NCBI GenBank assembly: GCA_934438055.1
Contig: CAKSAY010000001.1
Span: 62,001 to 126,000, forward strand
Direction: 5' to 3'
Source of the DNA: an uncultured Oscillospiraceae bacterium
GTDB taxonomy: Bacteria > Bacillota > Clostridia > Oscillospirales > Ruminococcaceae
Length of the DNA stretch: 64,000 nt
Below are positions 17,094 to 26,876 of this stretch, piece after piece. The first letter of the stretch is position 1; each line of letters begins with the position of its first letter. Below the pieces are notes generated by a model. That model saw only the letters and a list, made by a program, of their open reading frames with translations. It searched no databases and was not told the DNA's origin. Made by a program: the position numbers and the translations under genes.

Positions 17094-17729
17094 TTATCCT
17101 TTCATTGCTGCAATTAGATATGGATTGTGGCTCTTTTCATAAGAAAGCGTAGTTTCCTCTCCATGGCCGGGTAGAATCCTTAAATTTCCCTTTAACACCG
17201 CAAGTTTTTTAAGAGATTGCATCATTTCATCCAGACTCCCGCCAAAGCCGTCACATCTTCCGATGCTTTCGCAAAAAAGCGTATCCCCTGAAAAAAGGAC
17301 GTCATCTACTAAAATACAGCAACTGCCCTTGGAATGCCCGGGGGTGTGAATAACCTGAAATTTGAGTCCATCCACACAGATGTCTTCATCTTTAAAAGTA
17401 GTATCTGCTTTGCAAGCAGGAAAACTTTGCAGTCCAACAGCAGCGGCGAAATTCTTTTGGGCATCATTGAGCATAACCTGATCCGCCTGATGAACATAGG
17501 TCAACACCTGCGAATGTGTGCTCTGTTGCAGAGCGTTCACAGCACCAATATGATCAAAGTGGCCATGTGTCAAAAAAATGCTATTTAAAACAGCATGCTC
17601 CTGTTTTAAAACATCGAGAATCTTCTCCGCTTCATCGCCCGGATCCACAACAACCGCATGACCTTTGTCTGTCAAAATAATATAACAATTTGTCTGCATT
17701 TGAGAAACTATGATTCTATGAATCTTCAT
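17094..17729 (-). CDS. MBL-fold metallo-hydrolase (glyoxalase II-like)
   Basis: 211 residues. The zinc-binding THGHFDHIG (HxHxDH), the TPGHSKGS histidine, the SGDTLF aspartate and the PGHGEET histidine complete the two-metal site of the glyoxalase II subfamily. The substrate is likely a thioester or a related hydrolysable metabolite but is not shown by sequence. The start at 17729 follows AAAGGAGG by 10 bases; a longer frame starting at 17753 would begin before that site. Conserved neighbour of dtd and hemZ in Clostridia. Confidence 0.85.
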   Translation of the reverse strand: MKIHRIIVSQMQTNCYIILTDKGHAVVVDPGDEAEKILDVLKQEHAVLNSIFLTHGHFDHIGAVNALQQSTHSQVLTYVHQADQVMLNDAQKNFAAAVGLQSFPACKADTTFKDEDICVDGLKFQVIHTPGHSKGSCCILVDDVLFSGDTLFCESIGRCDGFGGSLDEMMQSLKKLAVLKGNLRILPGHGEETTLSYEKSHNPYLIAAMKG

Positions 17730-17826
17730 ATGAATACAGCCTCCTTTATTCATTTAACACGTAGATAGATTTTCAAGACAACATCAACTGCCATAAAATA
17801 TAGGATTGAGCCAATGATACGATTTT

Positions 17827-18279
17827 TCACTTCAATTGCGCACTATCAAGCGCTATCGTAACCGGACCATCGCCTTCCATGCAAACCTGCATAGAAGCAC
17901 CAAATGTGCCAAAAGCAACCGTTAAATCCTTAAACTGTGCAAACATCTGTCCTAAATATTGATATAGTGCAAAGGCCTCCTCTGCTGGTGCTGCATTTTC
18001 AAAAGAGGGACGTCTTCCTTTACGACAATCGGCGCCAAGGGTAAAATTTGAAACGAGCAAAAGTCCACCCTTAACATCCAAAAGAGAACGATTCATCTTT
18101 CCACACTCATCCGCAAAAATTCTTAAATGCACAACTTTTTCAGTCAACCTTTCTGCATCTTGGCAGGTGTCTCCCCGCTCAATGCCGACTAGGAGCAAAA
18201 GCCCCTCTTGAATCGAACCAACTATCTGTGAATTAACCAAAACGGACGCTCTTTTGACTCTTTGCAAAACAACCCGCAA
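17827..18279 (-). CDS. dtd: D-aminoacyl-tRNA deacylase
   Basis: 150 residues, full length. Dtd hydrolyses D-amino acids and glycine from mischarged tRNA. The two active-site motifs are visible as VSNFTLGADCRKGRRPSF (the SQxxL-type motif, with N for Q) and GDGPVTI (the Gly-cisPro motif). The start is TTG at 18279 with GGAGG 8 bases upstream, 18 bases after the relA stop, the usual relA-dtd coupling. Confidence 0.95.
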   Translation of the reverse strand: MRVVLQRVKRASVLVNSQIVGSIQEGLLLLVGIERGDTCQDAERLTEKVVHLRIFADECGKMNRSLLDVKGGLLLVSNFTLGADCRKGRRPSFENAAPAEEAFALYQYLGQMFAQFKDLTVAFGTFGASMQVCMEGDGPVTIALDSAQLK

Positions 18280-18297
18280 AGTCCACTCCTCCCCACA

Positions 18298-20460
18298 TCA
18301 CTTATTTGCCCTTTCAACTGAAATCACACCGTCAATTTTAGAAATTTTCTGCATAATGTTTTTGAGTTGTTCAACGCCTGCTATGTCAATTGTTGCTAAA
18401 ATGTTGGCATTGCCGTTTTTAAGCTCCCGCGCATTCACTTCGTGTATGGGTACATGAAAATTCGCAAGTGTAGTCGTAATCTGTGCTAAAAGCCCCATTT
18501 TAGATTCTGTAACAATGTCTAATGTAGAGCGATAGTGAGAATCGGCACCCTTTTCCCAAAACACATGAATCCAGCGTTCAACCTGCGTTGGATCTTTCAT
18601 AGAATTAAGGGCATTCGGGCAGTCCTTCTTATGAACAGACACACCATGTCCACGGGTGATGAAGCCAATAATATCGTCACCCGGCAAAGGTGTGCAGCAT
18701 TGTGCAAATTTCACAAGACAATTATCGATGCCCTCCACAACAACACCATTGCTCGCTTTGGCTGGTGTAAAAATCGGCTCGGTTGGAATGGATTCCTCTT
18801 TAATCATCTTCACATATTCATCCCGAATGCGGGGAATAATGCGCGAAAGAATAATTCCTCCATAACCAATGGCAGCATAAAAATCGTCTACCGTTTCACA
18901 ACGCTGCCGTTTTGCAATCTTCTCGATAAAATTACGCATTTCATCATCGGCAAGAAAAATCTTATTTCTCTTAAACTCCCGTTCAAGTTCAGAGCGTCCC
19001 TCCTGAATGTTCTCTTCACGTCGTTCTTTTTTAAACCACGTTCGTATTTTGTTGCGCGCCTGACCCGTCTTAACCATCTTAAGCCAATCTCGACTAGGTC
19101 CATGATTTTGCGACTTAATGGTAATCACTTCAACCACTTGACCTGTCTGCACCTTTGTGTCTAACGGAACAATTTTTCCGTCCACTTTGGCGCCAATCAT
19201 CTTATTGCCAACCTCAGAATGGATTGCATAAGCAAAGTCAATAACTGTAGAGCCAATTGGTAGAGTTTTCACATCTCCATTCGGTGTAAACACAAACACC
19301 TCTTCAGAGCCAATATCCGTCTTAATGCTTTGCATGAGATCCTCCGGATCTTCGGCCTCCTGCTGTGTTTCAATAATCTGACGAATCCATGCAAGGCGCT
19401 CCTCTAAATCATCCTTTTTCTGAATTCCCTCTTTATATTTCCAGTGCGCTGCAATACCATACTCGGCTGTATAGTGCATATCCCACGTACGAATTTGAAT
19501 TTCAAACGGAATCGCTTCTTTTGCAATAACAGTAGTGTGGAGAGATTGATACATATTCGGTTTAGGCATAGAAATATAATCCTTAAAACGTTGTGGAATG
19601 GGGGTAAATAAATCATGCATAGCACCTAAGATATTATAGCATTCGAGCACAGTATTCACAATAATACGAATCGCGTATATATCAAAAATTTCATCCCATC
19701 CTCTATCACCCATATACACTTTTCGATAGATTCCATAACGGCTCTTCATTCTTCCGTCAATTTTAGCGTCAATATCAAATTCCTTAAGTCGAGCCTGGAT
19801 TTTCTGTATAATATATCCGATATAATTTGCATTATTGAGTTCTCTCTCTTTGAGAATCTCTTTAATCTCACGATAAGCGATAGGATCAAGATATTGCAAA
19901 GCAATATCCTCTAACTCATCCTGAACGGCCTTAATGCCCAAACGATGCGCTAGCGGTGCATAAATCTCCATCGTTTCTAAGGCCTTATCTCTCTGCTTTT
20001 GTTCATTCATAAAATAGAGCGTCCGCATATTATGCAGTCTATCCGCCAGCTTAATAATGATAACACGGATATCCTGCGCCATAGCAAGAAACATCTTTCG
20101 TATGTTTTCCGCCTGCTGTTCTTCCTTAGAAAATAGCGGAATACGACCTAACTTGGTCACTCCATCCACCAAAAGTGCAACTTGAGAGCCAAATTGCTTT
20201 TGAACATCTTCATTATGAATCGAGGTATCTTCGACAACATCGTGCAACAGTGCAGCGACAATAGAGTCGCTGTCCATCCCTAAATCTACCAAAATGCAAG
20301 CAACGGCAATTGGATGAATCACATACGGTTCTCCGGACAATCTCATCTGTCCTGCATGCGCCCTTTGTGCCAATTCATAGGCCATCTCAATCTTCTCCAT
20401 ATTATACTGACGACCTGTTTTTTGAATAATCTCTCTTAAATTTTCAAATGTATAATCCAT
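18298..20460 (-). CDS. relA: Bifunctional (p)ppGpp synthetase/hydrolase (RSH)
   Basis: 720 residues. Domains in order: HD hydrolase (about 25-175, with HPIAVA and the metal motif HDVVEDT), synthetase (about 220-350, with 'GRMKSRYGIYRKVY', MPKPNMYQSLHTTV and EIQIRT), TGS (about 385-445), zinc-finger/conserved cysteine region (CLVKFAQCCTPLPGDDIIGF) and a C-terminal ACT domain. Both catalytic halves look intact, so it can make and degrade the alarmone. The start at 20460 is preferred because the upstream ATG at 20472 touches the AGGAGG. It sits between recJ and dtd in one operon. Confidence 0.95.
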   Translation of the reverse strand: MDYTFENLREIIQKTGRQYNMEKIEMAYELAQRAHAGQMRLSGEPYVIHPIAVACILVDLGMDSDSIVAALLHDVVEDTSIHNEDVQKQFGSQVALLVDGVTKLGRIPLFSKEEQQAENIRKMFLAMAQDIRVIIIKLADRLHNMRTLYFMNEQKQRDKALETMEIYAPLAHRLGIKAVQDELEDIALQYLDPIAYREIKEILKERELNNANYIGYIIQKIQARLKEFDIDAKIDGRMKSRYGIYRKVYMGDRGWDEIFDIYAIRIIVNTVLECYNILGAMHDLFTPIPQRFKDYISMPKPNMYQSLHTTVIAKEAIPFEIQIRTWDMHYTAEYGIAAHWKYKEGIQKKDDLEERLAWIRQIIETQQEAEDPEDLMQSIKTDIGSEEVFVFTPNGDVKTLPIGSTVIDFAYAIHSEVGNKMIGAKVDGKIVPLDTKVQTGQVVEVITIKSQNHGPSRDWLKMVKTGQARNKIRTWFKKERREENIQEGRSELEREFKRNKIFLADDEMRNFIEKIAKRQRCETVDDFYAAIGYGGIILSRIIPRIRDEYVKMIKEESIPTEPIFTPAKASNGVVVEGIDNCLVKFAQCCTPLPGDDIIGFITRGHGVSVHKKDCPNALNSMKDPTQVERWIHVFWEKGADSHYRSTLDIVTESKMGLLAQITTTLANFHVPIHEVNARELKNGNANILATIDIAGVEQLKNIMQKISKIDGVISVERANK

Positions 20461-20481
20461 TTTTAAAGCCATCCTCCTAAA

Positions 20482-22503
20482 CTATTGCAATTGTTGCAGC
20501 AAGGAGAATTTCTCCAAATCAATCTTTTTTTCCACCTTTTTTAACTGAATGGTCAAACCATCAGCAGAAACCTCAACAAGTCCACCTTGCACAAAGACTT
20601 CAATTGCCACGCAAAATTTACAATAAGAAAGCGTCTGATCCTCAAGCATAGAAAACAAATCCTCCTTTGAGCCGGAGAAGAAAGGATGTTTATAAAGCAT
20701 ACGATATAGCGTAATAAAATCCTTTCTCTGCGGAAGCATATGTATCTTCTGTTCCTCTTTGAGAGCCTCTCCGCGCATAAATTTCTCAAAATAAACCTTC
20801 GAGAGCAAAAATCTTTTTTGCGAAAATGAGGCTTTGCGCATATCTTTAATTTGCATAGAGACTGTCTCTTCTCCGCGAAAGGATTTCACACTAAGCTGCA
20901 CCAGCAGATTGGTAACATCGCCAACACGAAAATGGAATTGCTCAGTGGAAACGCCGAAAATAAGTCCCTGCATCCTTTTTTCACCAACACTAAACGTGCA
21001 CTTTTGATGCTTTCCGCCGGATAAAGGAGTAATCTTCTCGATCTTTGCATTGCGCAGAAGAAAGAGCGGCAAAGGGTTTGCATGACCAAAAGGCTCAAAT
21101 ATAGCAAGTTCCTTTGCTTTTTCAAGGGAGACCTCCGACGCATTCAATTCTGCATCAATATGATAAACCTGACACAGGGGATAGCTCTTTTGTGCCGCAG
21201 CATATTCTTCTAAGCCCTTTTTTAATAGGGGCAGCTTTTCAACCGGCAACGTCATACCGGCCGCCTGTTGATGTCCCCCCCAGCGCTCAAACAGCGTCTC
21301 ATTTGCTTTTAAAGCTTCATAAATCGAAAATTTCTCTAAGCTCCTGGCAGAGCCATGCGCCTTATCGCCATCTATTGAAAAAACAATAGCCGGTTTTCCA
21401 AACTGTTCCACCAGTCGACTGCTAACCGTTCCAATCACGCCCGGAGGCCAATCACCTGCAAACAATAATATTCTATCATAGTAACTTCGTGGCTCCGCCT
21501 GCATTTTTAGATAAATTTCATGCAGAATTTGCGTTTCTATTGCCTTTCTCTTTTGCACCAATTCTTCTAAAGAAGCTGCAATTTCTTCTGCTCTTTGAGC
21601 ATCCTCTGCACGAAAAAGTTCTAATGCTAGCCGCGCTTGATTGAATCTGCCGGCAGCATTGATTCGCGGCGCCAAAACAAAGGCGACCATGCCCGACGTT
21701 ATCTTATCTCGACTTACTCTAGCTTGCTGCATTAACGCTAAAAGCCCCTCGTTTTCTGTAAAACTAAGCAAGCGCAAACCACGAGTCACAATCAATCTGT
21801 TTTCTCCAATCAACGGCATAACATCCGCAATTGTTCCAATTGCGGCAAAATCTCCCCCTATTTCAAAGGCGCTTTCATAGTCGCCGTCTTGAAGGGCAGC
21901 AATGAGTTTAAAAGCAACGCCAACGCCCGCTAAATCCTTAAAAGACGACGGACAATCGGGGCGATGCGGGTCAATGACGGCGATGGCCTCGGGAAGTTTT
22001 TGAGGAACAGCATGATGATCGGTCACAATCACGTCTAAACCCAATTGATTTGCCAAAGCAATCTCTTCGCAAGCCGTAATGCCATTGTCGACTGTAATCA
22101 TAAGCGAAACATTTTCAGAAACAATCTCTCTAACCGCACTGTCGGTTAATCCATAGCCGTCTTTTCTCTCCGGAATATAACAGAGCACATTCAACCCAAG
22201 AGATTCTAAATAATACGTTAAAATATAACTTGCGGTAATGCCGTCGCAGTCGTAGTCTCCAAACACAGCCACCTTTTCGTCTCTATCTAAAGCTAGGTTT
22301 ATCCTTTCAACTGCTTTATCCATATCTTTAAGCGTAAAAGGATCCGACAACTCCTGCTGCACAAATCGTTCTTCAATTTCATCATCACTTAAGTTTCTGC
22401 CGGAAAGAATACCGGCTAGAAAAGATGGTATTGAATACTTTTCCTCAATTGTAGTAGTCCGTTGGGCATGGGGTTTGTGAAATTCCCAGAAATGAAACGC
22501 CAT
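20482..22503 (-). CDS. recJ: Single-stranded-DNA-specific exonuclease RecJ
   Basis: 676 residues. RecJ degrades single-stranded DNA 5' to 3' in recombination and repair. The DHH phosphoesterase motifs are present: FGDYDCDGITAS, TVDNGI, VTDHH and the FKDLAGVGVAFKL segment. The DHHA1 part shows HGSARSLEKFSIYEAL and GGHQQAAG. The C-terminal ~200 residues form the OB-fold and regulatory part of the longer clostridial type. The start at 22503 follows GGCGGAGCAAGGAAA. It is the first large gene of the recJ-relA-dtd-MBL-hemZ-kinase operon, driven from 22662-22690. Confidence 0.94.
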   Translation of the reverse strand: MAFHFWEFHKPHAQRTTTIEEKYSIPSFLAGILSGRNLSDDEIEERFVQQELSDPFTLKDMDKAVERINLALDRDEKVAVFGDYDCDGITASYILTYYLESLGLNVLCYIPERKDGYGLTDSAVREIVSENVSLMITVDNGITACEEIALANQLGLDVIVTDHHAVPQKLPEAIAVIDPHRPDCPSSFKDLAGVGVAFKLIAALQDGDYESAFEIGGDFAAIGTIADVMPLIGENRLIVTRGLRLLSFTENEGLLALMQQARVSRDKITSGMVAFVLAPRINAAGRFNQARLALELFRAEDAQRAEEIAASLEELVQKRKAIETQILHEIYLKMQAEPRSYYDRILLFAGDWPPGVIGTVSSRLVEQFGKPAIVFSIDGDKAHGSARSLEKFSIYEALKANETLFERWGGHQQAAGMTLPVEKLPLLKKGLEEYAAAQKSYPLCQVYHIDAELNASEVSLEKAKELAIFEPFGHANPLPLFLLRNAKIEKITPLSGGKHQKCTFSVGEKRMQGLIFGVSTEQFHFRVGDVTNLLVQLSVKSFRGEETVSMQIKDMRKASFSQKRFLLSKVYFEKFMRGEALKEEQKIHMLPQRKDFITLYRMLYKHPFFSGSKEDLFSMLEDQTLSYCKFCVAIEVFVQGGLVEVSADGLTIQLKKVEKKIDLEKFSLLQQLQ

Positions 22504-22545
22504 TTTCCTTGCTCCGCCTTTCTTTTCGTGCAAACGATCCCCTGT

Positions 22546-22638
22546 TCAATCAAACAATCGCAAATGCTGCCATAGTTCGTCGCAGCCATAGATGGCGCCG
22601 CAGCTCAAGGCAGCAATAGAGCCTGATATACCTATCAT
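22546..22638 (-). CDS. Possible 30-residue leader peptide ahead of recJ
   Basis: Between the operon promoter and recJ an ATG at 22638 opens a 30-codon frame, MIGISGSIAALSCGAIYGCD then ELWQHLRLFD, ending 42 bases before the recJ start. The composition (small residues, two Cys, one short hydrophobic stretch) looks protein-like. There is no clear Shine-Dalgarno (only GAAGAT), and I recognise no family. It could be a true small protein, a translated leader, or chance. Confidence 0.25.
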   Translation of the reverse strand: MIGISGSIAALSCGAIYGCDELWQHLRLFD

Positions 22639-22661
22639 CACGGGGAATATCTTCTTTAACT

Positions 22662-22690
22662 ATTATACTCTATTTTATACATACTTGCAA
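22662..22690 (-). promoter_or_regulatory. Promoter of the recJ operon
   Basis: On the minus strand, TTGCAA (22690-22685), a 17-base spacer and a consensus TATAAT (22667-22662). Distance to the recJ start is about 160 bases. Confidence 0.75.
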
Positions 22691-22724
22691 GGCAGTTAAA
22701 CAAAACGAACATCATGGCACAGCT

Positions 22725-23555
22725 CTAAAGCGTGCACTGTGAACACAAACATCTCTTTGCGGAAAATTTGTCATACAGATATATGCTCATCCACCAACAA
22801 ACCACTGCAATTCCCATGGCAAATAGTACATCTGACGAATAATGCGCTCCCATAATGATACGGCTCACTGCCATAACAGGCACAATGATAGTTGGAATAG
22901 CAGCAAATAAGAATTTTTTCCATCTAGAATGTGTAATGGGAATGAAAAAATAGAAGCAGAATACAGCCGCTGCATTTGCTGTGTGTCCTGATGGAAAAGA
23001 ATAGTTTCCGGAAAACGGATGAAAAATATACCACGGTACAAACTGCTGCAAAGACTTCATATCACGAAAACGCAATCGTCCTGCCAAAACCTTTAACACG
23101 CTCACAACAATGAGTGTAAAAGCGATAGCAAACAATGTAATGAATATAACCCGTGTCAGCTGTCTGCAAAGCGTCTGGTTCAACTGACATCTCAAAATGG
23201 CAACCAACCCAATCACATAAAAAATTACAAAAACGAACCTCTGCCAAAAAGGTTGAATGCCCTGACAAAGAAAGATGCTGCTTGCAAAAAGTAATAAGCC
23301 AACTACAACATGAAACAGATTCTTCCATCCTGCTCCGGTAAAAAAGATATGTATCCTGATAAGAAAATGTAAACAGAAGGCTGCGATAATTGGCAAAATC
23401 ATCATTCCCTCTTGTTCTAAAAACAAGGCCCATCCACTCTGCGGATGATAGAAAATCAGTTCTATTTGTAAATCATATTCTGCAAAGACAACCGCCAAAA
23501 TCGCCCAAACAGCAAAAAATATAATGATAAACGGAATTCTCATCTTCATCTTCAT
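22725..23555 (-). CDS. PAP2-family membrane phosphatase
   Basis: 276 residues with about six transmembrane helices. The PAP2 phosphatase motifs are KVLAGRLRF, SFPSGHTA (with catalytic His) and SRIIMGAHYSSDV. The substrate is likely a lipid phosphate such as undecaprenyl pyrophosphate or phosphatidylglycerophosphate; sequence alone does not decide. The start at 23555 is chosen because GAGAGGG lies 8 bases upstream; the longest frame (23600) would begin inside the pckG terminator hairpin. Transcribed separately from recJ. Confidence 0.82.
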   Translation of the reverse strand: MKMKMRIPFIIIFFAVWAILAVVFAEYDLQIELIFYHPQSGWALFLEQEGMMILPIIAAFCLHFLIRIHIFFTGAGWKNLFHVVVGLLLFASSIFLCQGIQPFWQRFVFVIFYVIGLVAILRCQLNQTLCRQLTRVIFITLFAIAFTLIVVSVLKVLAGRLRFRDMKSLQQFVPWYIFHPFSGNYSFPSGHTANAAAVFCFYFFIPITHSRWKKFLFAAIPTIIVPVMAVSRIIMGAHYSSDVLFAMGIAVVCWWMSIYLYDKFSAKRCLCSQCTL

Positions 23556-23579
23556 AAGCATTGCCCTCTCATAAAACAA

Positions 23580-23617
23580 GAAAATGTCTTCTTTAATCAT
23601 TTAAAGAAGACATTTTC
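23580..23617 (-). terminator. Terminator after pckG
   Basis: A perfect 17-bp stem, GAAAATGTCTTCTTTAA (23580-23596) with its complement (23601-23617), loop of 4 bases, directly after the pckG stop. The minus strand continues with a T-rich tail (TTGTTTTA). Confidence 0.85.
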
Positions 23618-23620
23618 TAC

Positions 23621-25390
23621 TTATCCTAGACGTTTCTGTAAAGCCGCAAGCTGTTCTCTCAATTCCGCGGGGAGTTTATCGCCAAATTTTTCATAAAACT
23701 CCCCAATTCCCTTTGCGTCCTCCAGCCATAGCTCTTTGTCAACCCGCAAAAGTCCAGCAATCGTCTCTACGTCAATCGACAATCCCTCAATATTAATATC
23801 TTCCGGGCGCGGTTCATAGCCAATAGGCGTTTTCACCGCCTCCGCTTTTCCGTCACAGCGATCTAAAATCCACATCAAGACACGCATATTGTCTCCAAAT
23901 CCCGGCCAAATAAATCGATCATCATCGTCAGTTCTAAACCAATTAACATGGAAAATCTTTGGCGCCTTATCGCCTAATTCCTTGCCCATATCTAACCAAT
24001 GCTGAAAATAGTCCCCCATATTATAACCACAGAATGGAAGCATTGCCATAGGATCTCTTCTAATAACACCAACAGCGCCAGCAGCAGCAGCGGTAGTCTC
24101 TGAAGCCATGGTTGAACCCACAAACACACCATGTTCCCAATCAAACGATTGATAAACCAAAGGAGCGGTTTTTGCACGTCGACCGCCAAAAATCATGGCT
24201 GAGATGGGAACGCCCTGTGGATTATCAAACTCCGGACTAATGCTCGGGCAATTCTGTGCAGGTGCAGTAAAACGGCTATTAGGATGTGCCCCTTTAACTT
24301 GCGCTGTCTTGCCGTTCCATGGTTTTCCCGTCCAATCTAAGGCATTCTCAGGAGGATTTTTGTCTAAGCCCTCCCACCATACCGTGTTGTCATCTAAATT
24401 GTGGCAAACATTAGTGAAAATCGTATTTTTTTGTGTTGAAGCTAAGGCATTTGGATTAGATTTTGCATTCGTTCCGGGGGCAACGCCAAAGAATCCATTT
24501 TCCGGATTAATGGCATAAAGTCTCCCATCCTTGCCTTTTTTCAGCCAAGCAATATCATCTCCAACTGTCCACACCTTATAACCCTTGTCACGATATATTT
24601 CCGGTGGAATCAACATGGCAAGGTTGGTTTTCCCACAAGCTGATGGAAACGCCGCCGTAATATAACGAACTTCTCCACGCGGATTCTCAATCCCCAAAAT
24701 CAACATATGCTCTGCCATCCAGCCTTCATTTTTTCCCTGATAGGAAGCAATGCGCAAAGCAAAGCATTTTTTCCCCAACAAAACATTGCCGCCATAACCT
24801 GAATTGATTGACCAAATCGTATTATCTTCCGGAAAGTGAACAATATAACGATTTTCAGGATCAATATCTGCCTTGGAATGCAAACCTTTCACAAAGTCAT
24901 TAGACGCATCACCCAGATTTTCAAAAGCTGTCTGACCCATGCGAGTCATAATATCCATATTTAAAACCACATAGATAGAATCTGTCAATTCCACTCCAAC
25001 TTTTGCTAAAGGTGAACCAATCGGCCCCATAGAATAAGGAATCACATACATAGTACGACCCTTCATAACGCCATCAAACATTGGCGTCAATTTATCATAC
25101 ATCTGCTTCGGATCACACCAATGATTGGTAGGACCTGCATCTTCCGGCTTTTTTGAGCAAATAAAGGTTCTATCCTCCACACGGGCAACATCATTTTCTT
25201 TGGTTCTATGAAGCAGGCAACCGGGCAATTTCTCTTGATTTAAAGCCTCCATTTCGCCTGTTTGGATTGCCTCATCTCTCAAAGAAGCTAATTGTTCTTC
25301 ACTTCCGTCAATCCAAACCACCTTGTCCGGTTTGCATAAAGCCACCATTTCCTCTACCCATTTGAGTACGTTTTGATTATTGGTCAACAT
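23621..25390 (-). CDS. pckG: Phosphoenolpyruvate carboxykinase, GTP type
   Basis: 589 residues, the length of GTP-dependent PEPCK rather than the ~530-residue ATP enzymes. It interconverts oxaloacetate and PEP with GTP/GDP; in anaerobes it often runs as carboxylation towards C4 acids. Visible: IPYSMGPIGSPL, the P-loop FPSACGKTNLAML with the reactive cysteine, the GDDIAW metal segment, and GVFVGSTMASETTAA. The ATG at 25390 has AAGGAG 9 bases upstream. It is a single-gene unit with its own promoter about 190 bases upstream and a strong terminator. Confidence 0.95.
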   Translation of the reverse strand: MLTNNQNVLKWVEEMVALCKPDKVVWIDGSEEQLASLRDEAIQTGEMEALNQEKLPGCLLHRTKENDVARVEDRTFICSKKPEDAGPTNHWCDPKQMYDKLTPMFDGVMKGRTMYVIPYSMGPIGSPLAKVGVELTDSIYVVLNMDIMTRMGQTAFENLGDASNDFVKGLHSKADIDPENRYIVHFPEDNTIWSINSGYGGNVLLGKKCFALRIASYQGKNEGWMAEHMLILGIENPRGEVRYITAAFPSACGKTNLAMLIPPEIYRDKGYKVWTVGDDIAWLKKGKDGRLYAINPENGFFGVAPGTNAKSNPNALASTQKNTIFTNVCHNLDDNTVWWEGLDKNPPENALDWTGKPWNGKTAQVKGAHPNSRFTAPAQNCPSISPEFDNPQGVPISAMIFGGRRAKTAPLVYQSFDWEHGVFVGSTMASETTAAAAGAVGVIRRDPMAMLPFCGYNMGDYFQHWLDMGKELGDKAPKIFHVNWFRTDDDDRFIWPGFGDNMRVLMWILDRCDGKAEAVKTPIGYEPRPEDINIEGLSIDVETIAGLLRVDKELWLEDAKGIGEFYEKFGDKLPAELREQLAALQKRLG

Positions 25391-25585
25391 CAATCTACAC
25401 TCCTTTTTATTTTTAAGGCATATCTCTTGTTAAAGTATATACAGGCAAAAGCAATAAATCGCCACAATGCATTCTCTCCGTCTGTTTATAAATTCAAGAA
25501 AATCTGTGAATCGTCCATAGAACACGTCTCATTCGAAAGAAAAGAAACACATTCTTAAGTCCTTTAAAACGAGTAAAACATTTTA

Positions 25586-25614
25586 ATTATAGCATATTTA
25601 CCTTTTAAACGCAA
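25586..25614 (-). promoter_or_regulatory. Promoter of pckG
   Basis: On the minus strand, TTGCGT (25614-25609), a 17-base spacer ending in TGC, and TATAAT (25591-25586), an extended -10 promoter. The leader of ~190 bases shows no riboswitch I recognise. The remaining gap from 25615 to 25885 is A/T-rich with no gene. Confidence 0.65.
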
Positions 25615-25885
25615 GAATATTTTGCTAATATTTCCTGTTGTTAGCTATATAATGTCCATTTAATTCCATAATATACGTCGTCTGGGCAACAACATCTTGG
25701 TGTCTCAATTATATAACACACTCTCCCTCACAAAATTATACCAAAAAAAGGACAAAAAATGCTATAAGCAACAAAATCACATCTCATACGTAGGCCTACT
25801 GTGTTCAACAAACACATCAAACAACAAAACATTTAACAACACAAATTGACTCTCTATTCACACAAAAAAAAGAATTTCTGAAAGA

Positions 25886-25919
25886 AAAAATGCCCTGCTA
25901 TTGTCCGCAGAGCATTTTT
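25886..25919 (-). terminator. Terminator after rplL
   Basis: AAAAATGCCCTGC and GCAGAGCATTTTT form a 13-bp stem with one mismatch, 11 bases after the rplL stop and followed by T's on the minus strand. Confidence 0.75.
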
Positions 25920-25930
25920 AAAAATTGTTA

Positions 25931-26299
25931 TTATTTTAATTCCACCTTAGCGCCGGCTTCTTCAAGTTTTGTCTTGATTTCTTCAGCTTCAGCTTTTGCA
26001 ACAGCCTCTTTAATCGGCTTAGGAGCTTCATCAACAATTGCCTTAGCATCTTTCAAGCCAAGACCGGTGATCTCTTTCACAACTTTGATGACGCCCATTT
26101 TGCTTGAACCGGCGTCAACCAACACAACGTCAAACTCGTTTTTCTCTTCAGCAGCAGCGCCGGCACCCGGTGCACCGGCCATCATAACCGGAGCAGCAGC
26201 AGAAACGCCAAATTCCTCTTCAATTGCCTTAATTAATTCGTTCAATTCCAGAACGGACAAAGCTTTAATATCTTCAATAAATTTTGCTATATCAGCCAT
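25931..26299 (-). CDS. rplL: Ribosomal protein L7/L12
   Basis: 122 residues, normal length: helical N-terminal dimerisation domain (KFIEDIKALSVLELNELIKA), Ala/Gly-rich hinge (VMMAGAPGAGAAAEEK) and the globular C-terminal domain (VIKVVKEITGLGLKDAKAIV). It forms the flexible stalk that recruits translation GTPases. It follows rplJ by 32 bases. Unlike most bacteria, rpoB does not follow; a terminator and pckG do. Confidence 0.97.
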   Translation of the reverse strand: MADIAKFIEDIKALSVLELNELIKAIEEEFGVSAAAPVMMAGAPGAGAAAEEKNEFDVVLVDAGSSKMGVIKVVKEITGLGLKDAKAIVDEAPKPIKEAVAKAEAEEIKTKLEEAGAKVELK

Positions 26300-26331
26300 T
26301 ATATAATCCTCCTATATTACTATTTGTTCAA

Positions 26332-26841
26332 TTATTCTGCATCTTTCTGCTCTGCGATTGCATTCAAAGCAACAGCCAAGCCACGCATAGGTGCTACCAA
26401 AACGCTTACCAATTGTCCCATCATCTGTTCTCTTGATGGCAACGAACCAATTTCCGCTACGGTTGCAGCGTCAATGACTTTGCCTTCCATAAATCCAATC
26501 TTGATAGAAAAATCTGTGTCGTCTTTTAGCTCTTTCACATATTTAGAAACAATTCTTGCCGGAGCAATCGGATCGTCTTTACTGATTGCAAGAGCGGTTG
26601 TTCCCTCTAAAAATGGATAAAAATCTTCGTAGCCCACCTGCTCAGCAGCGCGTCTAAGCATGGTGTTCTTCACAACAAAATAGTCGACGCCTGCTTCACG
26701 AAATTCCTTACGCATCGCTGTATCTTGCTGCACGTTAATGCCGCGATAGTCTACTAAAACACCTGCAACAGAACCTTGAATTTTTTCGGTTAACTCCGCA
26801 ACATATGCTTTCTTTTGTTCTAAAACTTTCTCTGTTGGCAT
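26332..26841 (-). CDS. rplJ: Ribosomal protein L10
   Basis: 169 residues, normal length. L10 anchors the L7/L12 dimers to the 23S rRNA and represses its own operon by binding the leader. VLVDYRGINVQQDTAMRKEF and VVKNTMLRRAAE are typical. An L10 leader with an attenuator (26877-27040) and a near-perfect promoter (27048-27076) precede it. Confidence 0.97.
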   Translation of the reverse strand: MPTEKVLEQKKAYVAELTEKIQGSVAGVLVDYRGINVQQDTAMRKEFREAGVDYFVVKNTMLRRAAEQVGYEDFYPFLEGTTALAISKDDPIAPARIVSKYVKELKDDTDFSIKIGFMEGKVIDAATVAEIGSLPSREQMMGQLVSVLVAPMRGLAVALNAIAEQKDAE

Positions 26842-26876
26842 AAATTCACCTCCGTTTCAACAAAAAACCAAAAATA

